Source of the DNA: JANNHP01 sp031404455
GTDB lineage: Bacteria > Planctomycetota > JAJSAM01 > JAJVHW01
Length of the DNA stretch: 7,695 bases
Reading direction: 5' to 3'
Assembly (NCBI GenBank): GCA_031404455.1
Contig: JANNHP010000387.1
Location: forward strand, 1 to 7,695
The translations under genes and the position numbers were made by a program. The notes under the pieces are model-generated. The model saw only the letters and a list, made by a program, of their open reading frames with translations, ran no database searches and had not been told where the DNA came from. Below, one piece after another: positions 1 to 6,499 of the stretch (its first letter is position 1; every line of letters starts with the position of its first letter).

Positions 1-1965
1 GGGGTCCCGAGGACCTCACGACGGCCGAGAAGGACTCGGGCGCCACGACCGACACGGGAGCGACCGGCAGCGGGAGCGACCGGCAGCGGCAGCGGCGGCA
101 GCGAGAAGAGCAGCGGCGGCAGCAGCGATTCGGGCGGCACCGGCGCCGGCGGCGACTCGGGCGGCGGCTCGGGCTCTCCCGAGGGCGGCGGCGGGGGGGG
201 CGAGGGCGGCGGCTCGGGCGGCGGCGAATCGAGCGGTCCGGATGCAGGCGGCGGCGGCGACACCTCGGGCGGGAAATCGACCGGCAGCGGCAGCGGCAGC
301 AGCGGCGGCGACACGGGCGGCAGCGGCAGCAGCGGCGGCGGCGGTCCCGGCAAGAAGGGCTCGAACCAGGACCAGTTCTACGTGGCGGCGTGGTTCTTCG
401 AGCAGAACCGGGAGCAGCTCTTCGCGCACTACAACGAGAGCGTCGGACGTCCGTTCAAGATCCCCACTCGCTCGTCGGCCACGGTGTTCGGCGTGCTGCC
501 GCGCGACCTGCGCCAGCGCTGGGAGATCACGTCCGAGGACAAGGACAAGATCTTCGACATCCTGAAGAAGCACGTGGAACTGTCGAACGACGCCGTCGTC
601 CGCGACGCGGCCGTGGTCGCGCTCGGCAAGCTCGGCACGCAGCCGGCAGTGGACCTGCTGAAGGCGCGTCTCGGCCAGGAGCACGATCTCCAGGTGAAGC
701 AGGACGTCCTCGTGGCACTCGGCGCCTCGCGCAATCCCGCGGCGGTGCCGGTGCTGATCGAGGCGATCCGCGGAGACAAGGGCGGCAAGTTCACGTCGTT
801 CGCGCTCATCGGACTCGGACTCTCCGGAGACGCGGACCGGCCGAAGGCGGCGGGCGCCGTGCTCGACTACTTCACCGCGAACGTGAAGAAGTCCGGCAAC
901 GAGGACGCTCTCTGCTCCGCGGCTGTCGCGCTCGGAGTGCTCCAGCACGCGGACGCGGCGAAGCCGCTGGCTCTCGCGCTGAACAACAAGTCCGTGGCCG
1001 ACGTCATCCGCTGCTACTGCGCGCAGGCGCTCGGGAAGATCAAGGGCGACGTCGCGCAGAAGGCCCTCGAGGACGCGCTCGCGAAGGGCGGCCAGGAAGT
1101 CGAGCGCGCCGCGGCCATCGCGCTCGGCGGCTTCGGCGAGGCGAGCGTGGCCAGGGTTCTCGCCGGCAAGGAAGGCATGGGCAAGGCCGATCCGCTCTCC
1201 GCGGGCTTCGCGGCCGTCAGCCTGGGCCGCGTCCTCGGCCAGATCGACGAGGACGAGTGGAAAGGCGCTCCCGACGATCTCCGGAGCATCGCGATGAACA
1301 CGGCCAAGAGCGCCGTGAAGTCCCAGTACGCGAACCTGGCACTCACCTTCTTCGGCGGCTTCGACAAGGAAGTGCGCAAGTTCTACGCAACGTCGCTCTC
1401 CGAGACGAAGGTCGACAAGGACGTGCAGAGCGCTCTCGCCATGGCGGCGGGGCTCGGCGGCGTGAACTCCGTGCAGACGAGCCTGCTCGCGCTCGCCAAG
1501 GACGTCGGCCGCGACAAGAACACCCGCGCGTACGCCGCGATCGCGTTCGGCATGGTCGGCCAGACGCGCGCGTCCGAATCCGCCAAGTCCCTGCGCGAGG
1601 TCTACTCGAGCGGCGACGACCCGATGGTGCGGCGCGGCGCCATCCTCGGGCTCGGGTTCGTCGGCGACCGCAAGGACGTTCCCTTCCTCCTCTCGGTGAT
1701 CGAGCAGACGAAGGAAGACCTCGGGATCGCCCGCTACACGCGCGGCGCCGCGGTCATCGCGCTCGGCATGATCCGGGACGGAGAGAGCATCGGCCGCCTC
1801 CATCAGTTGACGGAGCGTTCCGACCTGCGCACGCGCGCCTACGCGCTCGCGGCGCTCGGCTACCTCGCCGACAAGGACGAGGTGCCGGTCATGTCGCAGC
1901 TCTTCGACAACACGAACTTCCGCCAGAAGTGCGCGACGGTCGAAGCCCTGATGCACCAGCTCTGA
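1..1965 (+). CDS. HEAT-repeat protein with Gly/Ser linker, 5' end outside window, apparent frameshift
   Basis: The start lies before the window; the stop is TGA at 1963-1965. From about 90 onward the coding frame is frame 1. It first encodes a ~95-residue linker of Gly, Ser, Asp and Thr (about 90-355), then a helical domain. That domain carries about 13 repeats with a core such as AAVVALGKLG (~610), AAIALGGFG (~1115), AILGLGFVGD (~1640) and ALAALGYLAD (~1840), spaced about 35 residues, typical of HEAT/PBS-lyase-like repeats. Such solenoids act as protein-binding scaffolds; no enzyme motif is visible and the partner is unknown. Before about position 70 the protein-like frame is frame 3 (EDLTTAEKDSGATTDTGATG), not the Arg-rich frame 1. 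The switch coincides with a 16-nt tandem duplication at 55-89; removing one copy joins both parts into one reading frame. It is therefore either a frameshifted gene or a sequence error. GTG at 382 is only an internal codon. Confidence 0.85.
   Translation, partial: GVPRTSRRPRRTRAPRPTRERPAAGATGSGSGGSEKSSGGSSDSGGTGAGGDSGGGSGSPEGGGGGGEGGGSGGGESSGPDAGGGGDTSGGKSTGSGSGSSGGDTGGSGSSGGGGPGKKGSNQDQFYVAAWFFEQNREQLFAHYNESVGRPFKIPTRSSATVFGVLPRDLRQRWEITSEDKDKIFDILKKHVELSNDAVVRDAAVVALGKLGTQPAVDLLKARLGQEHDLQVKQDVLVALGASRNPAAVPVLIEAIRGDKGGKFTSFALIGLGLSGDADRPKAAGAVLDYFTANVKKSGNEDALCSAAVALGVLQHADAAKPLALALNNKSVADVIRCYCAQALGKIKGDVAQKALEDALAKGGQEVERAAAIALGGFGEASVARVLAGKEGMGKADPLSAGFAAVSLGRVLGQIDEDEWKGAPDDLRSIAMNTAKSAVKSQYANLALTFFGGFDKEVRKFYATSLSETKVDKDVQSALAMAAGLGGVNSVQTSLLALAKDVGRDKNTRAYAAIAFGMVGQTRASESAKSLREVYSSGDDPMVRRGAILGLGFVGDRKDVPFLLSVIEQTKEDLGIARYTRGAAVIALGMIRDGESIGRLHQLTERSDLRTRAYALAALGYLADKDEVPVMSQLFDNTNFRQKCATVEALMHQL
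55..89. repeat. 16-nt tandem duplication (2.2 copies) that shifts the reading frame
   Basis: The unit cgggagcgaccggcag occupies 55-70 and again 71-86, and the next three bases (87-89) match a third copy. Sixteen is not a multiple of three, so the second copy moves translation from frame 3 upstream to frame 1 downstream. With one copy deleted, the reading runs DTGATGSGSGGSEKSSGG without a break. Third-position G/C preference changes frame at the same place. Confidence 0.9.
90..355 (+). repeat. GGC/AGC-rich low-complexity tract encoding a Gly/Ser linker
   Basis: The tract is an imperfect array of GGC, AGC, TCG and GAC codons giving runs such as SGGDTGGSGSSGGGG. It separates the upstream part of the protein (outside the window) from the HEAT domain and is probably a flexible spacer. 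Such arrays are prone to slippage and to assembly error, which is relevant to the neighbouring frameshift. Confidence 0.85.
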
Positions 1966-1989
1966 TCCGCCGGATCGCCGGACACCGGC
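1964..1989. terminator. Two adjacent small hairpins between convergent genes (possible bidirectional terminator)
   Basis: GATCC-GCC-GGATC (1964-1976) is followed at once by GCCGG-ACA-CCGGC (1977-1989). Both are perfect 5-bp stems with 3-nt loops, filling the gap between two converging genes. No T-run follows on either strand, so intrinsic termination is not shown; the placement is the main argument. Confidence 0.3.
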
Positions 1990-1990
1990 T

Positions 1991-2368
1991 CTACTTCTGA
2001 GGGCGGCAGAGCTCGCAGGGCGAGTAGCCCGTGTCGAGGGCGTCCCACTTCGACGTGAACCGGATCTGGTCGGCTGTCGGCATGCCCTTCAGCAGCGAGC
2101 AGTCCATCGCGTGGAAGACGCGGGTCGTGACCACGCCGGCGCGCGCGTCGGCGGCATCGACCGTCTCGACTGTCGGCTGGCGCAGGCCCGTCTCGGAGTT
2201 GCGGCGGGCGAGCGCTGCCGCGCGCGCCACGGCGTTCGCCTTGGTCTCGTGCGAGGGCTCGGTGGTGGGGTTCTCCGGTGGCCGGCCCGACTCTTTCGCG
2301 GGGCCGGCGCAGGACGCGGCGACGAGGCAGAGGGCGATTGCAGTAACCTCGCTTCTCAGTCCGAGCAT
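1991..2368 (-). CDS. Small putative lipoprotein with C-terminal HxxxC...CxxC metal-binding-like motif
   Basis: This 125-residue protein starts with a short signal peptide (MLGLRSEVTAIALCLVAASC) whose Cys20 is a plausible lipidation site, although Ala rather than Leu sits at -3. A Pro/Glu/Thr-rich stretch (about 28-42) and a short helical region follow. The C-terminal ~45 residues carry H86, C90, C118 and C121 in the pattern FHxxDCxxLK...GYxPCxxCxP. A similar tail is known in many small bacterial proteins and resembles Ada-type or other zinc-binding modules. I infer metal binding in the periplasm or at the membrane surface; the specific function is unknown. AGAGG (complement of 2372-2376) lies only 3 nt before the ATG, a short spacing. 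The gene converges on the HEAT gene and diverges from the next gene, with overlapping start codons. The conserved motif and signal peptide favour this strand over the overlapping plus-strand reading. Confidence 0.72.
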   Translation of the reverse strand: MLGLRSEVTAIALCLVAASCAGPAKESGRPPENPTTEPSHETKANAVARAAALARRNSETGLRQPTVETVDAADARAGVVTTRVFHAMDCSLLKGMPTADQIRFTSKWDALDTGYSPCELCRPQK

Positions 2369-2759
2369 GGACCTCTTCTACCACGCCAGCCGCGACATCG
2401 AGCTGCCGCGTTCGACCCGACGGTCGGCCGCCGACAGGGCGGCGCGCGCCTGCGAGGCGTGCGGTCACGAACTCGAGGCGGGCGAGCCGTCGGAGGGCGG
2501 GACGTTCGGACTCGCGTTCTGCGCCGACTGCAGGGCGCGCCTCGACCGCTCGGCGATCCAGATCCACTTCTGCGACGGGTGCGGAGTCTCCGTCCCGATC
2601 TACGCGGTCGAGGAGGGATCGGCCCTCACCGGCGACGGGCGGATCCTCTGTCTCAAGTGCCGGGCGCCTTCCGGCTCGCCTGCGGTGCGTCTCGGGCTGG
2701 TTCTCGCGGCCGTGGCGGCGCTCGTGATCGGCGTCGTGCTGGCGATGGCGCTGCCGTGA
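2367..2759 (+). CDS. Double zinc-ribbon-like protein with C-terminal membrane anchor
   Basis: This 130-residue protein has four CxxC pairs: C29/C32 with C52/C55, and C69/C72 with C95/C98. They fit two consecutive zinc-ribbon or treble-clef-like folds. A hydrophobic segment at about 108-128 (LGLVLAAVAALVIGVV) ends the protein, so it is probably tail-anchored with the metal-binding part in the cytoplasm. No catalytic motif is visible; I do not recognise the exact family. ATG 2367 is the only ATG, GTG or TTG in frame between the end of the lipoprotein coding overlap and the first CxxC. No clear Shine-Dalgarno sequence precedes it. A longer reading upstream exists only as antisense to the lipoprotein gene and lacks recognisable domains. 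The start shares two bases with the start codon of the divergent lipoprotein gene. Confidence 0.75.
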   Translation: MDLFYHASRDIELPRSTRRSAADRAARACEACGHELEAGEPSEGGTFGLAFCADCRARLDRSAIQIHFCDGCGVSVPIYAVEEGSALTGDGRILCLKCRAPSGSPAVRLGLVLAAVAALVIGVVLAMALP

Positions 2760-2796
2760 TCGTCGCCAACGCGGAAACGCCGCGGGCTCATAGGCA

Positions 2797-2826
2797 TTGA
2801 CGGCTCGTCCGGGCCGCGCCTACGAT
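2797..2826 (+). promoter_or_regulatory. Sigma70-type promoter upstream of the Rad50/YhaN-like gene
   Basis: TTGACG (2797-2802, 5 of 6 consensus) and TACGAT (2821-2826, 4 of 6) are separated by 18 bp, in an intergenic region of otherwise very high GC. Transcription would begin near 2833, giving a leader of about 125 nt before GTG 2960. It lies 38 bp after the stop of the zinc-ribbon gene. Confidence 0.55.
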
Positions 2827-2858
2827 TCGCCCGCCCGACACGGTTGCACGGAGAGTCG

Positions 2859-2963
2859 ATGACCTGCCCGCGCACTTCGATGAGACCATCCCCCGAGCGC
2901 GAACCCCGAGTCCGGCTCGGCGCGCGGGGCCGTGCCATGCTCCGGGACGCGGCGAGCGCGTGA
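2859..2963 (+). CDS. Possible 34-codon leader ORF coupled to the next gene
   Basis: An ATG at 2859 follows GGAGAG (2850-2855), a good ribosome binding site about 26 nt after the predicted transcription start. It opens a 34-codon frame rich in Arg (8 residues) and Pro, with no recognisable domain. Its TGA (2961-2963) overlaps the GTG start (2960-2962) of the large gene as GTGA, the same arrangement seen between lolD and the lipoprotein gene. The large gene has only a weak ribosome binding site of its own, so reinitiation from this ORF is a reasonable inference. Chance openness in GC-rich DNA is the main alternative. Confidence 0.3.
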   Translation: MTCPRTSMRPSPEREPRVRLGARGRAMLRDAASA

Positions 2964-5050
2964 TCGTCCGATCCATCAGGCTCGTCCAGTTCGAAGGAGT
3001 CTCCGAACTCGGCCTGAAGGACCTGCCCCTCCAGGGCGTCGTCGATCCGGCGATTCCTCCAGGAGCGCCCTCCAGCCTCGTGGGTGACGCGATCCGATTC
3101 GCGCTCACGGGCGGGCCGGACGACGCGGAGCGGGTCGTCACCCCGGGCAGGGGCTACGCGCACGTGGAAGTGGGACTCAGCTTCGCGGGCGGGGACGCGT
3201 CTCTCTTCCGCGGCGTGGATCGCCGCGGATCGCATCAGGTGTCGCTGCGCGAGGACGACGGACGCCGCGTGACCGGTGGAGTCGCGGAGGTCCGCAGACG
3301 TCTCGAGGAACTCGTCGGCGCGCCGCTCGATCTGTGGGAGCGGGCCGTTTGGATCGACGCGGAGGCGGACGTCGATCCGTTCCTCGCCACCGAAGTCCCG
3401 GCGCGACGCCCGCTCCTCGTGCCGCCACTGCGCGTTCCCGTCGAGCCGCCGGCCGCGCCCGCCGCCGTGCGGGTCGCCGCGCGCGAGACCGCGGAGCTCG
3501 CGGTGGACGCGCTTCGCCGCGCGCTGCGCGCCGACGAGCTTGCGGCGCGGGTGGGGACGGAGACCGCGTCGCTGCTCGACTTCGCCTCACGCCTCAGGCG
3601 GGAGCGCACCCAGACGTCCGTCGACGCAGACGCCGCCGGCGCGGAACGCGACCGGGTGAGGGCCCGCGTGCGGCGCGTCCGCGAGTACCGCGATCTCGTC
3701 GCGCAGGAACGGGCCGTGCCGCAGCGCCGCGTCCCCGCCGCGGTTCCCGTGCCGGTCGTCGTCCGCCGCGCGGCGCGTCCCGTGCTCGCGTGGGGGCTCG
3801 GAGCCGCGGTGCTCCTCGCCGGTCTCGTGTGGGTGCGATCCGATGACGAGTTCGCGCGGGAGCGCTGGCTCGGCGCGCTCCTCGGCGCCGGGTTCCTCGG
3901 CTGTCTCGCGGGATACGTCGCCGCGGCTTCGCGGCGCGCACTTCCTGCGCGGGCGACGCAGCCGGCGTCGGTCGCGCCCGTGCCGGCGCCGGCGGCCGGG
4001 GAGTGGCGCGCCGCGCTCCGGCAGCGTTTCGTGGATCTCGGCGATCCCGACGACCCGGCGATCCTCGACGATCTCGGCCGGAAGCTGGCGGCGGTCGACG
4101 CACGGATCGAGCCGCTGCGCCGGCGTCTCGAGAAGATCGACGAAGCCGTGGCCGCTTGCGAGGTGGAGTCGGGGCGCGTCGCGAAGGTGACCCACGCGGC
4201 GCTCGTTGCACCCGCCGAGGCGGCGACCGGGCTTCTCCCGGCGGAGAACCTCGCCGACGCGGTCGCCCGTGCGGGCCGTCTCGGGGACGCCGTGTACCAC
4301 TCCGCGGTCGAGCGCGACGCGCTGATCGCGGGCGGAGCGCCCGGAGTGGACGCCGCGGTCGACGCCGCCCGCGCCGCCGTGCGCGCGCTCGGCGACGCCG
4401 CCGGCGACTCCTGGCGCGCGGAGGAGATCCTGCGCGAGGCCGGTCTCGCGGGCGACGCGGAGGTCGATTTCGCCGAGCTCAGCGGCGACCTCGACCTGTG
4501 CGTGCGACTCGTCGAGGAGGTGGCCGCACTCGGGACGTCTCCTCGTCCCGCCGCACCGCCTCCGCTTTCGGTCGCGGCACCTCCCGAGACCGCATCGCCC
4601 GCCGCCACGGATGACGTCGCCGCGGCGCTCGGCGACGTCGTGGGGCGGATCGCGGGAGGACGGGAGTTCGTTCTCGTCCAGTCCGGCCGTGCGTTCGAGC
4701 TCCGGTTGCAGGGTCCGGCGGACCCGCGTCCGCTCGCGTGGGCCGCGCTCCCCGAGGACGTCCGCCGGCGAATCTCGTTCGCGCTGCGCCTGCGACGGTC
4801 CGAGAAGGCAGTCGCCCCGGACGGCGACGCCGCGGCGGGCAACGCGCGTCGCTGCGTGGTGCTCTCCGGGCGGCCGGACGCGTTCGTCGGCGACGCCGAC
4901 ATCGCGGAGTTCGTCCGCCTCGTCGCGCCGCGGATCGAGCAGGTCGTCGTCGGTTCCGCCGGCACTCCGCCGCCCGCCGCTGCGGAGCGGACCGCCGCAG
5001 CCGCGGCGCCGCTCGAGGAAGCCCGCGAGCGCGGCGTGACGCCCCGCTGA
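2960..5050 (+). CDS. Membrane-spanning SMC/Rad50/YhaN-like protein with degenerate ATPase motifs
   Basis: This 696-residue protein begins at GTG 2960, exactly where a Rad50-type N-terminus would begin (VIVRSIRLVQFEGVSEL). Residues 1-155 resemble the AAA_23 half-head: strands, then IPPGAPSSLVGDAIRFAL at 32-49, where GxxxxGKS/T is expected but no lysine is present, then RRLEELVGAPLDLWERAVWI. Helical, probably coiled-coil regions lie at about 165-260 and 350-410. Between them are two hydrophobic segments (about 273-292 and 303-324), as in the membrane-associated YhaN layout. The C-terminal half-head has LPEDVRRRISFALRLRR (597 on) at the signature position and CVVLSGRPDAF (632 on) where a Walker B hhhhDE/DD is expected. 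All three ATP-binding motifs thus look lost, while fold-level features and a long open frame persist. No SbcD/YhaO-type nuclease gene is adjacent. I infer a structural, non-hydrolysing membrane protein; the family assignment rests on pattern recognition only. The terminal ~35 residues are Ala/Pro/Glu-rich. Confidence 0.72.
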   Translation: MIVRSIRLVQFEGVSELGLKDLPLQGVVDPAIPPGAPSSLVGDAIRFALTGGPDDAERVVTPGRGYAHVEVGLSFAGGDASLFRGVDRRGSHQVSLREDDGRRVTGGVAEVRRRLEELVGAPLDLWERAVWIDAEADVDPFLATEVPARRPLLVPPLRVPVEPPAAPAAVRVAARETAELAVDALRRALRADELAARVGTETASLLDFASRLRRERTQTSVDADAAGAERDRVRARVRRVREYRDLVAQERAVPQRRVPAAVPVPVVVRRAARPVLAWGLGAAVLLAGLVWVRSDDEFARERWLGALLGAGFLGCLAGYVAAASRRALPARATQPASVAPVPAPAAGEWRAALRQRFVDLGDPDDPAILDDLGRKLAAVDARIEPLRRRLEKIDEAVAACEVESGRVAKVTHAALVAPAEAATGLLPAENLADAVARAGRLGDAVYHSAVERDALIAGGAPGVDAAVDAARAAVRALGDAAGDSWRAEEILREAGLAGDAEVDFAELSGDLDLCVRLVEEVAALGTSPRPAAPPPLSVAAPPETASPAATDDVAAALGDVVGRIAGGREFVLVQSGRAFELRLQGPADPRPLAWAALPEDVRRRISFALRLRRSEKAVAPDGDAAAGNARRCVVLSGRPDAFVGDADIAEFVRLVAPRIEQVVVGSAGTPPPAAAERTAAAAAPLEEARERGVTPR

Positions 5051-5072
5051 CCCGGGGCGGCGACGCTCTTTT
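5040..5072 (+). terminator. GC hairpin over the stop codon followed by a short T-run
   Basis: CGCCCCG (5040-5046) pairs with CGGGGCG (5053-5059) as a 7-bp all-G/C stem; the loop CTGACC contains most of the TGA stop codon. TTTT occurs at 5069-5072, ten bases after the stem, which is farther than in a classic intrinsic terminator. It may end or attenuate transcription between the Rad50/YhaN-like gene and lolC. Confidence 0.35.
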
Positions 5073-5073
5073 C

Positions 5074-5097
5074 CACGCGACCGTTTCACGTCGCGTG
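5074..5097. repeat. Perfect 8-bp inverted repeat upstream of lolC
   Basis: CACGCGAC (5074-5081) and GTCGCGTG (5090-5097) are exact reverse complements around an 8-nt centre. The repeat ends 19 nt before the lolC ATG. It could be an operator for a dimeric regulator or an mRNA hairpin affecting translation; nothing in the window names a regulator. Confidence 0.5.
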
Positions 5098-5116
5098 CGA
5101 CATTCCCCGGCCCCGC

Positions 5117-6499
5117 ATGTACCGCTTCTTCCTCTCCTTCCGGTTCCTGCGCCATCACTGGCTGATGACGCTGATCGGCAGCTTCTTCGTCGGCGCGAGC
5201 CTCGTGATCCTCGTCGTGGTCATGTCGGTGATGGACGGGTTCCAGTCGAAGCTGAAGGAGACGATCGCGGGCTCGTCGGCCGACCTGACGCTGACCCCGC
5301 GCTGGCCGTTCGACCCGGTCGAGCTCTCGAAGGCCATCGTGGAGCTCGTCCCCGGCGTGACCGCGGCCGCCCCGTACTACGAGACGATCACCCTCGCGCG
5401 GCGCGCCGGACGCATCGACGCGACGCGCGAGAAGATGCACTACGCGGCGGTGTTCGGGATCGACCCGCAGCGCGAGGCGAGGATCAACCGGTTCTCCGAG
5501 TACCTCTCGCTCCTCGACCGCCGGACCGGCCGCCGCAGGACCCCGAGCGTGCGCGACGTCGCCGATCCGTTCAGGGTCGCGGACGAACTGGAGCGCGCGA
5601 CCGGGACGATCGGCGTCGTGCTCGGCGTGGGGCTTGCGGACGACGTCGGAGTCGAGATCAACCGGAAGATCCGCATCGCCATCGCGGAGCCCGCGAAGGA
5701 CGCAGCGGGCGGCGGCTCTTCGAAGGACAACGACAACCTGTCGTTCAAGTACCTGCAGGTCCTCGTGGTCGGACTCTACGAGAGCGGCAACAGCGAGGTG
5801 GACCGAAGCTGCATCTTCATGGACCACGCCGCCTTCCGCGGGCTCTTCACCGAGGACGTCGCCCGCTCGTCCGTGCGCTGCCGGCTCGCCGACCCCGACG
5901 GGATCGACCGCGCGAAGGCGGCGCTGACGACGGTCCTCGACAAGCTCGTCATCCGCTCGGTCCCGCCGGGCGTCGTCGTCGAGCCGTGGCAGCAGCAGAT
6001 CCGTCCGGAGTCGTGGAAGGACAAGAACCGCTCGCTCGTGCAGGCGATCGAGAGCGAGAAGTCGATGATCCTCGTCATCTCGTTCCTCATCGTCGTCGCC
6101 GGGACGAGCTCCATCTTCGCGGCGCAGTGGCTGCTCGTCTCCGACAAGATCCGCGAGATCGGGATCCTCCGGGCGCTCGGCGCGGACTTCAACGGCGTCG
6201 TCTCGATCTTCGTGCTGAACGGCTTCCTGATGGGCGTGCTCGGCTCGGCGGGCGGGACGTTCGGCGGACTCCTCGTCGTCCGCCACATCGACGTCGTGCA
6301 CGGGTGGATCTCGTGGATGGCCGGCCGTCCGGTCTTCGATCCGACGATCTATCTCTTCGACCGGATCCCTACGCTCGTCGACTACGCGGAGGTCTCGCGC
6401 TACGCGTTCGCGGCGCTCGCCTGCACGCTCGTCGCGAGCGCGATCCCGGCGATGCGCGCGGGGCTCATGAAGCCGGCGGAGGCGCTCCACCGTGACTGA
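5117..6499 (+). CDS. lolC: LolC/LolE-type ABC transporter permease (FtsX family)
   Basis: This is the inner-membrane permease that, with LolD, extracts lipoproteins from the inner membrane for transfer toward the outer membrane. The N-terminus has the family hallmark: a short basic lead (FRFLRHHW), a membrane helix at about 18-38, then VMSVMDGFQ. A large periplasmic domain (about 42-312) follows, with membrane helices at about 316-341, 359-388 and 429-447. The cytoplasmic coupling segment DKIREIGILRALGA (343-356) and the terminal AEALHRD are typical. It is 460 residues, longer than the usual ~400-415; part of the excess lies in Arg-rich and Gly/Ser/Asp-rich loops (about 134-160 and 192-207). 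LolC and LolE cannot be told apart here, and only one permease is present, so a homodimer is possible. No Shine-Dalgarno sequence precedes ATG 5117. The gene overlaps lolD by 8 nt, indicating co-translation. Confidence 0.88.
   Translation: MYRFFLSFRFLRHHWLMTLIGSFFVGASLVILVVVMSVMDGFQSKLKETIAGSSADLTLTPRWPFDPVELSKAIVELVPGVTAAAPYYETITLARRAGRIDATREKMHYAAVFGIDPQREARINRFSEYLSLLDRRTGRRRTPSVRDVADPFRVADELERATGTIGVVLGVGLADDVGVEINRKIRIAIAEPAKDAAGGGSSKDNDNLSFKYLQVLVVGLYESGNSEVDRSCIFMDHAAFRGLFTEDVARSSVRCRLADPDGIDRAKAALTTVLDKLVIRSVPPGVVVEPWQQQIRPESWKDKNRSLVQAIESEKSMILVISFLIVVAGTSSIFAAQWLLVSDKIREIGILRALGADFNGVVSIFVLNGFLMGVLGSAGGTFGGLLVVRHIDVVHGWISWMAGRPVFDPTIYLFDRIPTLVDYAEVSRYAFAALACTLVASAIPAMRAGLMKPAEALHRD
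6478..6482 (+). promoter_or_regulatory. Ribosome binding site for lolD
   Basis: GGAGG lies inside the 3' end of lolC, 9 nt before the GTG at 6492. It supports that GTG as the lolD start rather than the internal ATG at codon 25. Confidence 0.7.

Noticed and set aside
16..1956. 646-codon open frame on the minus strand across the HEAT-repeat gene
   Set aside because: It is the mirror of the plus-strand codons in GC-rich DNA, contains long Ala runs opposite the Gly/Ser tract, and shows no domain. The plus strand has clear HEAT repeats.
390..2000. Frame-3 reading of the HEAT gene, the continuation of the true upstream frame
   Set aside because: Past position 90 it is Arg-rich and without repeats. 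It matters only as the product expected if the 16-nt duplication is real, not as a separate gene.
2031..2366. Upstream extension of the zinc-ribbon ORF with earlier starts
   Set aside because: This part is antisense to the lipoprotein gene with its signal peptide and cysteine motif. It shows no domain, and ATG 2367 gives a sensible complete protein.
2369..2450. Possible promoter for the minus-strand lipoprotein inside the zinc-ribbon gene
   Set aside because: A TAGAAG hexamer resembles a -10 box, but the hexamer 17 bp upstream (GCTCGA) does not resemble a -35 box.
4738..6495. 585-codon plus-strand frame spanning the end of the large gene and most of lolC
   Set aside because: It crosses the gene boundary, is Arg-rich and lacks motifs, while the alternative frames carry conserved family patterns.
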